Below, piece after piece: positions 32,669-42,200 of a stretch of 64,000 bases of DNA; positions within the stretch are counted from its first letter, which is position 1, and each line of letters begins with the position of its first letter. Below the pieces are notes generated by a model. It had not been told where the DNA came from. It made no database searches and worked only from the letters and a program-made list of their open reading frames with translations. Origin of the DNA: Collinsella aerofaciens (lineage in GTDB: Bacteria; Actinomycetota; Coriobacteriia; Coriobacteriales; Coriobacteriaceae); the NCBI RefSeq assembly GCF_015552075.1, contig NZ_JADNDZ010000052.1, positions 1 through 64,000 on the forward strand, given 5' to 3'. A program made the position numbers and the translations under genes.

Positions 32669-32710
32669 AAGGAAACCCCGCAGCTCGCATGGGCTGCGGG
32701 GTTTCCTTTT
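32669..32710 (+). terminator. Terminator after the APH-like kinase
   Basis: A 16-bp perfect stem (AAGGAAACCCCGCAGC and complement) with an 8-nt loop, followed by TT at the end of TTCCTTTT. Confidence 0.9.
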
Positions 32711-32734
32711 AACACTTGAGCGTGCCGACAAGAT

Positions 32735-32785
32735 AAAAGGACGGCCCCTGCATCTCCCCGATCTGGAGAAATGCAGGGGCCGTCC
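32735..32785 (-). terminator. Terminator of proS (end of the pyrH-proS run)
   Basis: A 15-bp perfect stem (GGACGGCCCCTGCAT and complement), extended by CTCC/GGAG, is followed by TTTTAT on the minus strand. With the previous hairpin it separates convergent transcripts. Confidence 0.9.
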
Positions 32786-32815
32786 CGTATATCGAACTAC
32801 AAGCGAAATCGCCGA

Positions 32816-34537
32816 TTAACGGCGTGCCGCCTTCACAAGCTCGGCAACCTTGGTGACGACCTCGTCGATCGCCACGTCCTCGCGCTCGCCCGTGGCACGG
32901 TCCTTGAGCTCGACGGTGCCGTTCTTAAGGCCACGCTTGCCGAGCACCACCTGATACGGGAAGCCCATAAGGTCGTTGTCGGCAAACTTAAAGCCGGGAC
33001 GCTCATCGCGATCGTCGACGACGACCTCGATACCCTCGGCGCACAGGCCATCAACGATCTGCTCGCAGACGGAAGCGCACTCCTCCTTCTTGGGGTCGAG
33101 CGGAATCACCGCAACCTCGTACGGGGCAACGGAGACCGGCCAGACGATGCCGTGCTCGTCGTTGTGCTGCTCCACGACGGCAGCGAGCGAGCGAGAAACG
33201 CCCACGCCGTAGCAACCCATGATAAGCGGCTTCTCCTTGCCGTCCTCATCCATAAAGGTGGCACCCATGGCCTCGGAGTACTTGGTGCCCAGCTGGAAGA
33301 CCTGGGAAACCTCGATGCCGCGAGCAGCAGAGAGCGGCTTGCCGCAGTGCGGGCAAGGATCGCCGGCAACGACGGTGACCAGGTCGGCCCACTCGTCGAC
33401 GGTAAAGTCGCGCTCGGGGCAGGCGCCGGTAAAGTGATAGTCGACCTCGTTGGCACCGCAGGCCCACTGCTTGGACTCGCGCAGGCTCTCGTCGCAGACC
33501 AGACGAATGCCCTCGGGCAGGTTAACCGGTCCGATAAAGCCCTTATGCAGACCGTAGGTCTGGAGCTCCTCATCGGTCATCATGCGATAACCCTTGCCAA
33601 AGACATGCTCGGCCTTGCAGTCATTGAGCTCATGATCGCCCGGAACAATGGCCACGACCGGCTTGCCCTCGGAGTCGATCAATGCCAGCGACTTGCGCGT
33701 GCCGTTCTCGGGGAAGCCAAAGAACTTAGCAACAGCTTCGATGGTGCCCATGCCCGGAGTCTCGACCTTGGTGAGCGTACCGTCGCCGGGGCCCTCAGTC
33801 ACGACGACCTTGGTGCTTGCCGCCTCGTCATCGGCAGCAAAGCCGCAATCGTCGCAGTAGACCAGTGAAGCCTCGCCGGCGTCGGCCAGAGCCATGTACT
33901 CGACGGAAGTGTCGCCGCCGATCTCGCCGGAGTCGGCGACAACGGGCAGGGCCTTGATGTAGCAGCGCTCGCAAATGTTGGCGTAGGCCTGCTTCATCTT
34001 GTCGTACTCCTCCTGCAGACTCTCCTGCGTGGCAGAGAAGCTGTAGGCGTCCTTCATGATGAACTCGCGACCGCGCATCAGGCCAAAGCGGGGACGGAAC
34101 TCGTCGCGGAACTTGTCCTGGATGTGGTACAGGTTGACGGGCAGTTGCTTGTAGGAACGCAGCTCATTGCGAACCAGGGCGGTCACGGTCTCCTCGTGCG
34201 TGGGGCCCAGCACGAACTCGCGGCCGTGGCGGTCATCGAAGCGCACGAGTTCCTTGCCATAGGCGTCGATGCGGCCGGACTCGCGCCATAGCTCAGCGTC
34301 GACCATAATGGGCATCATGAGCTCCTGGGCACCGGCGGCATCCATCTCGTCGCGCACGATGTTCTCGATCTTGCGAATCGAGCGCCATGCGAGCGGCAGG
34401 TAGGAATACAGACCGGCGGCCTCCTTGCGGATCATGCCGGCACGGAGCAGCAGGCGGTGGCTGGCGAGCTCAGCGTCCGCCGGATCCTCTTTAAGCGTCG
34501 GCGCATAGAGCTTAGACATATACATTGCTCGGGTCAT
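32816..34537 (-). CDS. proS: Prolyl-tRNA synthetase
   Basis: Charges tRNA-Pro. The 573-aa product is the bacterial type: class II motifs 1-3 (RKEAAGLYSYLPL, then FRDEFRPRFGLMRGREFIMKDAYSF, then GCYGVGVSRSLAAV), an inserted YbaK-like editing domain (~220-385) and the anticodon-binding C-terminus. The ATG immediately follows the ispG TAA, with GGAG 6 nt upstream. Two more in-frame ATGs lie within the first seven codons. ispG-proS adjacency and the cdsA-dxr-rseP-ispG-proS order are widespread in bacteria. Confidence 0.96.
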   Translation of the reverse strand: MTRAMYMSKLYAPTLKEDPADAELASHRLLLRAGMIRKEAAGLYSYLPLAWRSIRKIENIVRDEMDAAGAQELMMPIMVDAELWRESGRIDAYGKELVRFDDRHGREFVLGPTHEETVTALVRNELRSYKQLPVNLYHIQDKFRDEFRPRFGLMRGREFIMKDAYSFSATQESLQEEYDKMKQAYANICERCYIKALPVVADSGEIGGDTSVEYMALADAGEASLVYCDDCGFAADDEAASTKVVVTEGPGDGTLTKVETPGMGTIEAVAKFFGFPENGTRKSLALIDSEGKPVVAIVPGDHELNDCKAEHVFGKGYRMMTDEELQTYGLHKGFIGPVNLPEGIRLVCDESLRESKQWACGANEVDYHFTGACPERDFTVDEWADLVTVVAGDPCPHCGKPLSAARGIEVSQVFQLGTKYSEAMGATFMDEDGKEKPLIMGCYGVGVSRSLAAVVEQHNDEHGIVWPVSVAPYEVAVIPLDPKKEECASVCEQIVDGLCAEGIEVVVDDRDERPGFKFADNDLMGFPYQVVLGKRGLKNGTVELKDRATGEREDVAIDEVVTKVAELVKAARR

Positions 34538-35620
34538 TTATTTCTCCTCAATAAGTTTGTCGACCTCTGCCATAAGCGCGTCGACAATTTGGTCCTCAGC
34601 TACTTTACCAATGATCTGGCCATGCGAAAAGAGCAAGGCCTGACCACGTCCGCAAGCAACGCCCAGGTCGGCATCAGAAGCCTCACCGGGGCCATTAACG
34701 GCACATCCCATCACAGCGATAGAAAGCGGCGCGGAGTAGTTCTTAAGCCGCTCGGCGACCTCCTCGGCGATGGGAATGAGGTTAACCTGGCAGCGGGCGC
34801 ACGTGGGGCACGAGACAATCTCGGGGCCACGGCGACGCAGGCCCAGCGACTGCAGAATACCCCAGGCAACCGGCGGCTCCTCAACCGGATCGGCCGTGAG
34901 AGAGACGCGCATGGTGTCACCGATACCCTCAGACAGCAGAATACCAAGGCCCACCGAGCTCTTAATGGTGCCCTGAAGCTTGGTACCCGCCTCGGTTACG
35001 CCCAAGTGAAGCGGAACGTGAGGAATCTCACGCGACAGGGCTCGATAGGTATCGAGCGTCGTTTGCACGCTATGGGCCTTAGCCGAAAGCACAATGTTCG
35101 TAAATCCGCGGTCCTCAAAGTGCTTGACGAAACGCTCGCTCGACATCACGAGCTTTTCGGGCTGCGTAAGGTCGTCGCGCTCGGCGATATCCTGCTCAAG
35201 CGAGCCCGCGTTCACGCCAATACGAATCGCACAACCCGCAGCGCCGGCGGCATCGATAACGGAATCGACCTTGGCCCAATCACCGATATTGCCGGGATTA
35301 ATGCGCAGTTTGGCGGCACCAGCCTCGACGGCACCAATGGCAAGCTTATGGTTAAAGTGGATATCGGCGACGATCGGCACCGGAGACTCGGCACAGATGG
35401 TGCGGAAACCCTCAAGCGCGGCCTCGGTGGGCACGCTCACGCGCACGATATCGCAGCCAGCCTGCGCCAACGCGCACACTTGCGCAAGCGTTGCCTGGGC
35501 ATCAGCGGTATCGGTGCAGGTCATGGATTGGACCACCACCGGCGCGCCGCCACCGATCTGCACACCGCCCACATGCACGGGGCGCGTCAACTCGCGAGGC
35601 AAAGGATGGGATAAAGACAA
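34538..35620 (-). CDS. ispG: 4-hydroxy-3-methylbut-2-enyl diphosphate synthase (flavodoxin)
   Basis: [4Fe-4S] enzyme of the MEP pathway making HMBPP. The 360-aa product has a TIM-barrel N-terminal part (QSMTCTDTADAQATLAQV, VADIHFNHKLAI) and cluster ligands in SCPTCARCQV and MGCAVNGPGEASDAD. The start is taken as TTG (encoding MSLSHPLPRELT) because AGGGGAG lies about 8 nt upstream; an in-frame GTG 9 nt earlier lacks room for an SD. It lies 13 nt after rseP. Confidence 0.94.
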   Translation of the reverse strand: MSLSHPLPRELTRPVHVGGVQIGGGAPVVVQSMTCTDTADAQATLAQVCALAQAGCDIVRVSVPTEAALEGFRTICAESPVPIVADIHFNHKLAIGAVEAGAAKLRINPGNIGDWAKVDSVIDAAGAAGCAIRIGVNAGSLEQDIAERDDLTQPEKLVMSSERFVKHFEDRGFTNIVLSAKAHSVQTTLDTYRALSREIPHVPLHLGVTEAGTKLQGTIKSSVGLGILLSEGIGDTMRVSLTADPVEEPPVAWGILQSLGLRRRGPEIVSCPTCARCQVNLIPIAEEVAERLKNYSAPLSIAVMGCAVNGPGEASDADLGVACGRGQALLFSHGQIIGKVAEDQIVDALMAEVDKLIEEK

Positions 35621-35633
35621 TCCAAACACTCCC

Positions 35634-36995
35634 CTACAGGATAAATCGAAGGACGTCGGAACGAAGCATATAGACAAACAGCAGCGCAAAGAGCGCGATG
35701 CCCACATAGCTCACAATCGTCTGGACCTTGAGAGGTAGCTCGCGGCCCGCAATCTTTTGAATGATCTCGATGACCAGCTTGCCGCCATCGAGTGGTGGGA
35801 TGGGCAGCAGGTTCATAAAGCCAAGCGAGAACGAAATGAGGGCGGCAAACGAAAGGAATGTGGCAGGACCGGCAGCAGCAGCCTGTGAGGACATAACGCT
35901 AATACCCACGATCGAAGAAGACTGATCGAGAATCTCCATCGTATGCTGCGGCTGGAGCAGGCGCATCACGCCCTCCGCGGTCTGCACAACATAGGAGAAT
36001 GACAGACGCGCCGAGGTGATGGGGTCCAAACGGACTACCTGCGTAGAGGCATACACACCTAGGCGCTCGTCCTCTTTGAGCGCAACCGTGGTCGAATGCT
36101 GCTTGCCGTCACGCTCGTACTCGATGGCGATATCGTCCTTACCGGCGGCCTTGCCGATGGCATCGTAAACGTTCATCCATGTGGAGCACGATACACCGTC
36201 AACCGAAAGGATCGCATCACCAGCCTCGATACCCGCCTTGGCGGCAATAGACCCCTCGTCAACCTGACCGATCACGTTGGTATCGATCGGCACGGTGACG
36301 CCCGCAATGGAATAGATGCTCATAAGCAGCAAAAAACCCGTCAGGATATTGACGAGAATGCCCGCGAGCAGCATAAAGGCGCGCTTGAGAAAACCCTGGC
36401 CAAGATAAGTGTGCGAGCGCTCTTGCGCCAAGAAATCAGCCTCGCCGCACGGCAGCTCCCACACATCGCCCTCGGCAGTCGCATGCTCTCGATCGAACCG
36501 GCGGCCGTCAAAGGTGGTGTAACCCGCCGCGTCTCGCGGCAGCGTCTGATACTTGGTGGGATAGTAGCTCGGCGAGGGTTTCTCCCCCTCCTCATACCAG
36601 GGAGCGATGGAGCCCCAGCCCAGCAACAGAGCACAAGCCTCGAGCACATCCTCCTCGGAAAGCTCGAGCTCGAAGGCAAGGTCGGCCACGGTCACGCGAC
36701 CATGACGGTAGATAGCCGCGAGCACGCGATCGGCGCAGGAGACATCGGTCGGATCCATACCGCAGATGGCAGCGTAGCCACCCAGCAGCAGCGGGGTCAC
36801 GCCAAACTTGGTTCCAATGCGACGCGACGTGTAATGGATGTCAAAGCGGCACGGCAGGCCCAAAAAGAACTCGGTCACACGGACGCCGCAGGCACGCGCC
36901 GCCAAAAAGTGGCCGCCCTCGTGCAAAAACACGAGGACGGAAAGCATCAGCAGGCCCCAAAAGACCGATGAGAGAACGCTCAGAACAGTATCCAT
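35634..36995 (-). CDS. rseP: Site-2 metalloprotease RseP with an inserted HTH-like segment
   Basis: Intramembrane zinc protease that cleaves membrane-bound anti-sigma factors or signal peptides. The 453-aa product has HEGGH at 25-29 in the first helix, a later helix at ~203-228, a PDZ domain (~235-330) and the third metal ligand in NLLPIPPLDGG. Between GGYAAICGM (80) and the second helix lies a ~115-residue insertion. Its first part (~88-135, RVLAAIYRHGRVTVADLAFELELSEEDVLEA...) resembles a winged helix-turn-helix. The ATG of MDTVLSVLSS is preferred; AAGGA is 15 nt upstream, so translation may be weak. dxr lies just before it, a standard order. Confidence 0.9.
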   Translation of the reverse strand: MDTVLSVLSSVFWGLLMLSVLVFLHEGGHFLAARACGVRVTEFFLGLPCRFDIHYTSRRIGTKFGVTPLLLGGYAAICGMDPTDVSCADRVLAAIYRHGRVTVADLAFELELSEEDVLEACALLLGWGSIAPWYEEGEKPSPSYYPTKYQTLPRDAAGYTTFDGRRFDREHATAEGDVWELPCGEADFLAQERSHTYLGQGFLKRAFMLLAGILVNILTGFLLLMSIYSIAGVTVPIDTNVIGQVDEGSIAAKAGIEAGDAILSVDGVSCSTWMNVYDAIGKAAGKDDIAIEYERDGKQHSTTVALKEDERLGVYASTQVVRLDPITSARLSFSYVVQTAEGVMRLLQPQHTMEILDQSSSIVGISVMSSQAAAAGPATFLSFAALISFSLGFMNLLPIPPLDGGKLVIEIIQKIAGRELPLKVQTIVSYVGIALFALLFVYMLRSDVLRFIL

Positions 36996-37020
36996 AAAAC
37001 GAAAAAGCAATCCTTATGGG

Positions 37021-38208
37021 TTAGGAACGGGTTGCGGCGAGTACCTGCGCAGCCTTTTCACGCGCCCACGCATCGATGTCGCGAAGCTGCTCAAACGAAT
37101 CGACCGCCTGCATATCGTGGGCATCCATGCAGGATTCCACAATGCGATCGATATCGGTAAAGCTGCAGCCATCGTGCAGGAAGGCATCGACGGCGACCTC
37201 GTTGGCGGCATTGAGCACGCACGGCATGGTGCCACCCGTCTTGCCGGCACGCTCGGCCAGTGCCAGACAGCGGAAGGTATCCATGTCGGCAGCATCAAAC
37301 GTGAGCTGCCCCAGCTCGCGGAAATCGATACGAGGCGCCGGGGTATCCCAACGCTCGGGATACGAGAACGCGAACTGGATGGGAATACGCATGTCGGAAG
37401 CACCGAGATGCGCCATCACGGAGCCGTCGGCAAACTCGACCATAGAGTGAATCTTGGACTGACGCTGCACGACCACGTTAATGAAATCGAGGTCGCAGTT
37501 AAACAGATGCATGGCCTCAATGCGCTCCAGGCCCTTGTTCATGAGGGTGGCGGAGTCGATGGTGATCTTGGCGCCCATGGCCCACGTGGGATGTGCGAGG
37601 GCATCGGCACGCGTCACGCGATTGAGCTCGTCGCGGGTGCGGCCAAAGAACGGACCGCCCGAGCAGGTGAGCCAAATACAATGAGCCTCGCGTGGGTTCT
37701 CCCCCAGATAGCACTGGTAGATGGCGGAGTGCTCAGAGTCGACTGGAATAAGCTGGCCCGGTTGCGCCAACGGCATAAGCAAGTCGCCGCCGACGACGAG
37801 GGACTCCTTGTTGGCAAGGGCAAGACGCTTATTCGAGGTCAAGGCCGCATGGCTCGCCTCGAGACCGGCGGCGCCCACAATAGCGACGAGCACGCAGTCG
37901 ACATCGTCGCGACACGCGAGCTCGCAAACCGCCTGCGCGCCAACGCCGAGCTTCGTTCCCTCGGGCAACTCCTGCAGCACGGCGTCATCGCCATGAGCGA
38001 CATCGGCCACGGCAACCGCCGGAACCGAGAACTCGCGGGCAGCGGCAACGAGCTCGGAGGTACTGGAGTTAACGGACAGCGCCGTCACCTGCAGGCGATC
38101 GGCATGCTGGCGGCACACATCGAGCGCCTGGGTGCCGATAGAGCCCGTACAACCCAGGATGGCAACACGGAGACGTCCATCGGGGCCATACGTCGTCTGG
38201 AAGGACAT
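37021..38208 (-). CDS. dxr: 1-deoxy-D-xylulose 5-phosphate reductoisomerase
   Basis: First committed MEP-pathway enzyme (DXP to MEP, NADPH). The 395-aa product has the NADPH motif GCTGSIGTQALDV, the LANKESLVVGG block, and substrate/metal residues in IPVDSEHSAIYQCL-like context, then the flexible-loop region TCSGGPFFGR. The ATG shares one base with the cdsA TAA (TAATG), so translation is coupled. With ispG two genes downstream, two MEP steps share the run. Confidence 0.96.
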   Translation of the reverse strand: MSFQTTYGPDGRLRVAILGCTGSIGTQALDVCRQHADRLQVTALSVNSSTSELVAAAREFSVPAVAVADVAHGDDAVLQELPEGTKLGVGAQAVCELACRDDVDCVLVAIVGAAGLEASHAALTSNKRLALANKESLVVGGDLLMPLAQPGQLIPVDSEHSAIYQCYLGENPREAHCIWLTCSGGPFFGRTRDELNRVTRADALAHPTWAMGAKITIDSATLMNKGLERIEAMHLFNCDLDFINVVVQRQSKIHSMVEFADGSVMAHLGASDMRIPIQFAFSYPERWDTPAPRIDFRELGQLTFDAADMDTFRCLALAERAGKTGGTMPCVLNAANEVAVDAFLHDGCSFTDIDRIVESCMDAHDMQAVDSFEQLRDIDAWAREKAAQVLAATRS

Positions 38209-39107
38209 TACAGCACGCCTCCGATCATCAAAAGCAGCTGCGCGGTAATGCAGCCAAAGATAAGCGAATCGCTACGATCGAGCATGCCGCCGTGGCCCGG
38301 GATAAGGTTGCCGGAATCCTTGACGCCCACACCGCGCTTGATGCGCGACTCGATGAGGTCGCCGATAACGCCCAGGACGGACACGACCACGCCGCACAGC
38401 AGCGCATAGGGCAGGCTGAGCTTGTAGAAGTGCGTCGCCCACAGGATGAGCCAAATCAAACCCGAGCCAAGAATGCCGCCAACAAACCCCTCCCAGCTCT
38501 TTTTGGGAGAGATCTTGGGGACCATCTTGTGTTTACCGATACGGCTGCCCACGATGTAGGCAAACGAATCGGAGACCCAAAGGGACGCACAAATGCCCAC
38601 CGAAAGCAGGGCGCCGGCAAAACCGGGCACGGCATCGCGCAGCAGCACGATAGCCGACAGCATAAAGCCAGTGTAGATGGGACCCATGAGCGTCACGGCC
38701 ACATCAGAGATGCGGGTACGCGGCGACCAGACATACCAAATGCCCACAGCGAGCATCAGGGCAAAAAGCAGGGCATTCAGCAACATCGAATCGCCCAACG
38801 CCGACAGCGGAAAGAGTACGGCAGCAGCGATACCCATGCGCTCGTTAGCCATCTTGCCATCGAGCCTCGTCATACGGAAAAACTCATAGCAGCACAGACC
38901 GCTCATGACAGAAACAAAGATGGCCGTGGGCACAATACCCAAAACCAAGCACAAGATAAAGACAACGGCGTAGACGATACCGGCGGCGGCACGGGTAATA
39001 AAGCCCGCCAGCCACGAACCGGTGCCGCTCTTCGCTGCAGGCGCTCCCGAAGTGGCAGCTTTGCGCGCAGGCGTCTTGGGAGAAGATGCCTTGGGACGAT
39101 TGGACAC
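38208..39107 (-). CDS. cdsA: Phosphatidate cytidylyltransferase
   Basis: Integral membrane enzyme making CDP-diacylglycerol for phospholipid synthesis. The 299-aa product has a basic, Ala/Pro-rich cytosolic start (~1-30), about eight hydrophobic helices, and the CDS signature SRIKRGVGVKDSGN...PGHGGMLDRSDS near the C-terminus. It lies between uppS and dxr, 2 nt after uppS and overlapping dxr by one base. Confidence 0.95.
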   Translation of the reverse strand: MSNRPKASSPKTPARKAATSGAPAAKSGTGSWLAGFITRAAAGIVYAVVFILCLVLGIVPTAIFVSVMSGLCCYEFFRMTRLDGKMANERMGIAAAVLFPLSALGDSMLLNALLFALMLAVGIWYVWSPRTRISDVAVTLMGPIYTGFMLSAIVLLRDAVPGFAGALLSVGICASLWVSDSFAYIVGSRIGKHKMVPKISPKKSWEGFVGGILGSGLIWLILWATHFYKLSLPYALLCGVVVSVLGVIGDLIESRIKRGVGVKDSGNLIPGHGGMLDRSDSLIFGCITAQLLLMIGGVL

Positions 39108-39109
39108 GA

Positions 39110-39904
39110 TTAAGCCTCCTCGGTCTTGCTCAGTCCACCAAACCTACGGTCACGGCCCTGATAGGCCAAAATGGCGTCGACAAGGCCCCAACGATCAAAA
39201 TCGGGCCAATAGGTATCGGTGACGTAGAACTCGGAATAAGCCACCTGCCACAGCAGATAGTTCGAAAGGCGCAGCTCACCAGAGGTGCGAATCACAAGCT
39301 CAGGATCGGGAAGACCGGCAGTATAGAGGTGAGAAGCCACCATGTCGTCATCAATTGAGCCAGGATCGATCTTACCGGCGGCAGCGTCGAGTGCGATCTG
39401 ACGGACAGCGCGGGTAATCTCGGCACGCGCGCCGTAGTTGACGGCAAGCGCCAGCGTCATGCCGGTGTGATTGGCGCACTCAGCAAGACCGCGCTCAAAA
39501 ACGTCGCGGGTCTTCTTGGGCAGCGCGGAAATATCACCCAAAAAGACAACGCGCACGTTTTCGCGCTTCAGAAGCGGCAACTCGTCGATGAACGTCTTGG
39601 CAAACAGGTGCATCAAGACGTTGACCTCATGCTGCGGGCGGTTCCAGTTTTCGGTAGAAAACGCATAGGCCGAAAGCACGTCGACGCCCAGGCGCACGCA
39701 GGCGGTAATGATCTCGCGCAGCGAGACGATACCCGCCTTGTGGCCCTCAGTGCGTGCAAGACCGCGCGACGTGGCCCAACGACCGTTGCCGTCCATGATG
39801 CATGAGATATGGTGCGGAATGTTATTGAGGTCAAGGTCTGAAAAACCGACGCCCGCAGGGGCGTCGGCAAAGTACTCGACCAGTTTATGCTCGTCGTATT
39901 GCAC
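39110..39904 (-). CDS. uppS: Isoprenyl transferase (undecaprenyl diphosphate synthase)
   Basis: cis-Prenyltransferase building the C55 lipid carrier for cell-wall synthesis. The 264-aa product has ISCIMDGNGRWA with the catalytic Asp near 38, the SAYAFSTENWNRP block, and the C-terminal IRTSGELRLSNYLLWQ with YSEFYV. The GTG start follows the frr stop by one nucleotide. It has a slightly long N-terminus compared with the ~250-aa enzyme of Escherichia coli. Confidence 0.95.
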   Translation of the reverse strand: MQYDEHKLVEYFADAPAGVGFSDLDLNNIPHHISCIMDGNGRWATSRGLARTEGHKAGIVSLREIITACVRLGVDVLSAYAFSTENWNRPQHEVNVLMHLFAKTFIDELPLLKRENVRVVFLGDISALPKKTRDVFERGLAECANHTGMTLALAVNYGARAEITRAVRQIALDAAAGKIDPGSIDDDMVASHLYTAGLPDPELVIRTSGELRLSNYLLWQVAYSEFYVTDTYWPDFDRWGLVDAILAYQGRDRRFGGLSKTEEA

Positions 39905-39905
39905 C

Positions 39906-40442
39906 TTAGATCTCCATGACCTCGGCTTCTTTTTCCTTCAGAAGCTCCTCGACCTTGGCGACATACTCATCAGTGTGCTTCTGGACCTTGGCCTGCTCGC
40001 GACGGACATCGTCCTCGGTGAGCTCCTCATCGCGCTCGAGCTTGTTGTTGAAGTCGCGACGGATGTTACGGATAGACACCTTGGCCTGCTCGGCGTACTC
40101 GCGGCACTCCTTGACGAGCTCGCGACGGCGCTCCTCGGTGGGAGCCGGGAACGGCAGACGAACGACGGTGCCATCGGAGTTGGGGGTAATACCCAGATCG
40201 GAAGCGCCGATGGCCTTGACGATAGCGTTGATAAGTGCCTTGTCCCACGGCTCGATGAGCAGCATGTGGGCCTCGGGGGTCTTGACGGCGGCAATCTGCG
40301 TGACCGGCGTGGGAACACCGTAATAATCGACGGTGATGTCGGACAGAATGTTGGCATTGGCGCGGCCGGTACGGACCTTGGAGAAGTTATGCTTGAGGGA
40401 CTCGAGCGACTTGTCCATATGGGCGGTGATGTTCTCTGCCAT
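39906..40442 (-). CDS. frr: Ribosome recycling factor
   Basis: Splits post-termination ribosomes with EF-G. The 178-aa product has the RRF pattern: KSLESLKHNFSKVRTGRAN at the N-terminus and a helical bundle with KVSIRNIRRDFNNKL and C-terminal KHTDEYVAKVEELLKEKEAEVMEI. It lies 2 nt after pyrH; pyrH-frr-uppS-cdsA is near universal. Confidence 0.96.
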   Translation of the reverse strand: MAENITAHMDKSLESLKHNFSKVRTGRANANILSDITVDYYGVPTPVTQIAAVKTPEAHMLLIEPWDKALINAIVKAIGASDLGITPNSDGTVVRLPFPAPTEERRRELVKECREYAEQAKVSIRNIRRDFNNKLERDEELTEDDVRREQAKVQKHTDEYVAKVEELLKEKEAEVMEI

Positions 40443-40444
40443 GC

Positions 40445-41167
40445 TTAATCCTCCTGATAGACGAGCGTGCCGACGGGCTCACCCGCGAGCGCGCGCTTGA
40501 CGGTGTCCTCGCCATCGATGTTGAGGACCAAAATCGGCATACGGTTGTCCTGGCACAGTGCCGTAGCCGTGGAATCCATAACCTGCAGACCGCGGACGAG
40601 CACCTCGTGATAGGTAATCTTGTCAAAACGGACGGCGTCGGCGCACTTGACGGGATCCTTGTCGTAGATGCCGTCAACCTTGGTGGCTTTAATCAGAATC
40701 TCGGCGCCGATCTCGCACGCACGAAGAGCCGCGGCGGTGTCGGTCGTAAAGTACGGATTGCCCGAACCGGCGGCAAAGATAACGACGTTGCCCTTGGAAA
40801 GGTGGTTGATGGCGCGACGGCGAATATAGGGCTCGCAGATCTCGTTCATCTGGATAGCGCTCATAACGCGGCAGGGAACATCGTTGTGCTCGAAGGCATC
40901 CTGCAGGGCGAGCGCGTTCATAACGGTTGCCAGCATGCCCATGTAGTCGGCCTGAGCACGCTCCATGCCACCGGCAGCGCCGGCCATGCCGCGGAAAATA
41001 TTGCCGCCGCCGACAACGACGCCGACCTCATGGCCAACGGCGAGCAGCTCCTTGACCTGTTTGGCAAGATGGTCGGTAACCTTGGGGTCGATGCCATATT
41101 GGCCGTCGCCCATCAGTGCTTCGCCAGAAAGCTTAAGAAGCACGCGTTTATATCGGATGTCGGACAA
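40445..41167 (-). CDS. pyrH: Uridylate kinase (UMP kinase)
   Basis: Bacterial hexameric UMP kinase of the amino-acid kinase fold. The 240-aa product starts [15 protein letters not shown], with [10 protein letters not shown] and the C-terminal [18 protein letters not shown]. It opens a run of eight genes to proS. It is separated from tsf by a terminator and has its own probable promoter, so unlike in many bacteria it is not simply downstream of tsf. The start has AAAGGAGGA upstream. Confidence 0.96.
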   Translation of the reverse strand: MSDIRYKRVLLKLSGEALMGDGQYGIDPKVTDHLAKQVKELLAVGHEVGVVVGGGNIFRGMAGAAGGMERAQADYMGMLATVMNALALQDAFEHNDVPCRVMSAIQMNEICEPYIRRRAINHLSKGNVVIFAAGSGNPYFTTDTAAALRACEIGAEILIKATKVDGIYDKDPVKCADAVRFDKITYHEVLVRGLQVMDSTATALCQDNRMPILVLNIDGEDTVKRALAGEPVGTLVYQED

Positions 41168-41197
41168 AGCGATCCTCCTTTAGATTGAACTCTCAAC

Positions 41198-41206
41198 ATT
41201 CTATCA
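41198..41206 (-). promoter_or_regulatory. Possible extended -10 for pyrH
   Basis: TGA-TAGAAT on the minus strand lies about 31 nt before the pyrH start, just after the tsf terminator and a short hairpin GGCTCT/AGAGCC. Confidence 0.4.
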
Positions 41207-41227
41207 AAGGCTCTAAGAAGAGCCATG

Positions 41228-41262
41228 AAAAAGCAGGCTGTGAGTAAAACCCACAGCCTGCT
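41228..41262 (-). terminator. Terminator of rpsB-tsf
   Basis: An 11-bp perfect stem (AGCAGGCTGTG and complement), 9-nt loop and TTTTT on the minus strand, 23 nt past tsf. Confidence 0.9.
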
Positions 41263-41285
41263 CATTACCAGCTACAAGAGCTTAT

Positions 41286-42155
41286 TTACTCGCCACGGAC
41301 CAGACGGTCAAAGGCAACGACGGTAATGGTGTCGCCGAGCTCCTTGGAGACCTGCTCAGCGTACTTCTTGATGGTGAGGGAGCTGTCCTTGATGAACTCC
41401 TGCTCGGTGAGCACGGACTGCTTGTAGAACTTCTCCAGACGGCCGACAGCCATCTTCTCCTGAATGGCCTCGGGCTTGCCGGACTCGGCAGCCTGAGCCA
41501 TGTAGATCTGCTTCTCGTGCTCGACGGTCTCGGCCGGAACCTGATCGCGGGTAGCGCAGATCGGGGCGACGGCGGCAACCTGAAGGGCAACGTCGTGAGC
41601 GAAGGTCTTGAAGGACTCAGCCTGAGCGGTCTCGGCCTTCTCAAAAGCAAACTCGACGAGGACGCCGATCTTACCACCCATGTGGATGTAAGAAGCGAGA
41701 GCGCCGTTCTCGGCCTTGCGGGCAGCGAAGCGGGAGATCTTCATGTTCTCGCCCATGATGTGAATCATCTCGGTGAGCTCGGAGGAAACAGTCTCCTCGC
41801 CCATCGGCTTCTCGAGCAGAGCGTCGACGTCAGCAGGCTCGGTGGTAGCGACAACCTCAGCGACCTTGGAAGCAAAGCCGGTGAACTTGGCGTTGGAGCC
41901 AACGAAGTCGGTCTCGCAGGAGAGCTCGAGCAGAGCGCCGGTCTTGCCATCCTCGGAGACGAACGCGGCAACAGCGCCCTCGTTGGTCTCACGGCCAGCC
42001 TTCTTGGCAGCCTTGGCAAGGCCGTTCTTACGCAGAACGTCGACAGCGGCGTCCATGTCGCCGTCAGCCTCGACGAGAGCCTTCTTGCACTCCATCATCG
42101 GGGAGTCGGTCATCTCGCGGAGCTGCTTGACCATAGCGGCGGTAATCTGGGCCAT
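41286..42155 (-). CDS. tsf: Elongation factor Ts
   Basis: Guanine nucleotide exchange factor for EF-Tu. The 289-aa product has the N-terminal VKQLREMTDSPMMECKKAL, the core ELSCETDFVGSN, and a C-terminal region KYAEQVSKELGDTITVVAFDR. The ATG of MAQITAAMV has AAAGGAA upstream; five earlier in-frame residues are dropped. It follows rpsB by 45 nt and shares its terminator. Confidence 0.97.
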   Translation of the reverse strand: MAQITAAMVKQLREMTDSPMMECKKALVEADGDMDAAVDVLRKNGLAKAAKKAGRETNEGAVAAFVSEDGKTGALLELSCETDFVGSNAKFTGFASKVAEVVATTEPADVDALLEKPMGEETVSSELTEMIHIMGENMKISRFAARKAENGALASYIHMGGKIGVLVEFAFEKAETAQAESFKTFAHDVALQVAAVAPICATRDQVPAETVEHEKQIYMAQAAESGKPEAIQEKMAVGRLEKFYKQSVLTEQEFIKDSSLTIKKYAEQVSKELGDTITVVAFDRLVRGE

Positions 42156-42200
42156 TGTGGTTCCTTTCAAAGAGATGAAAAAGAATTAACTAAGACTGAT

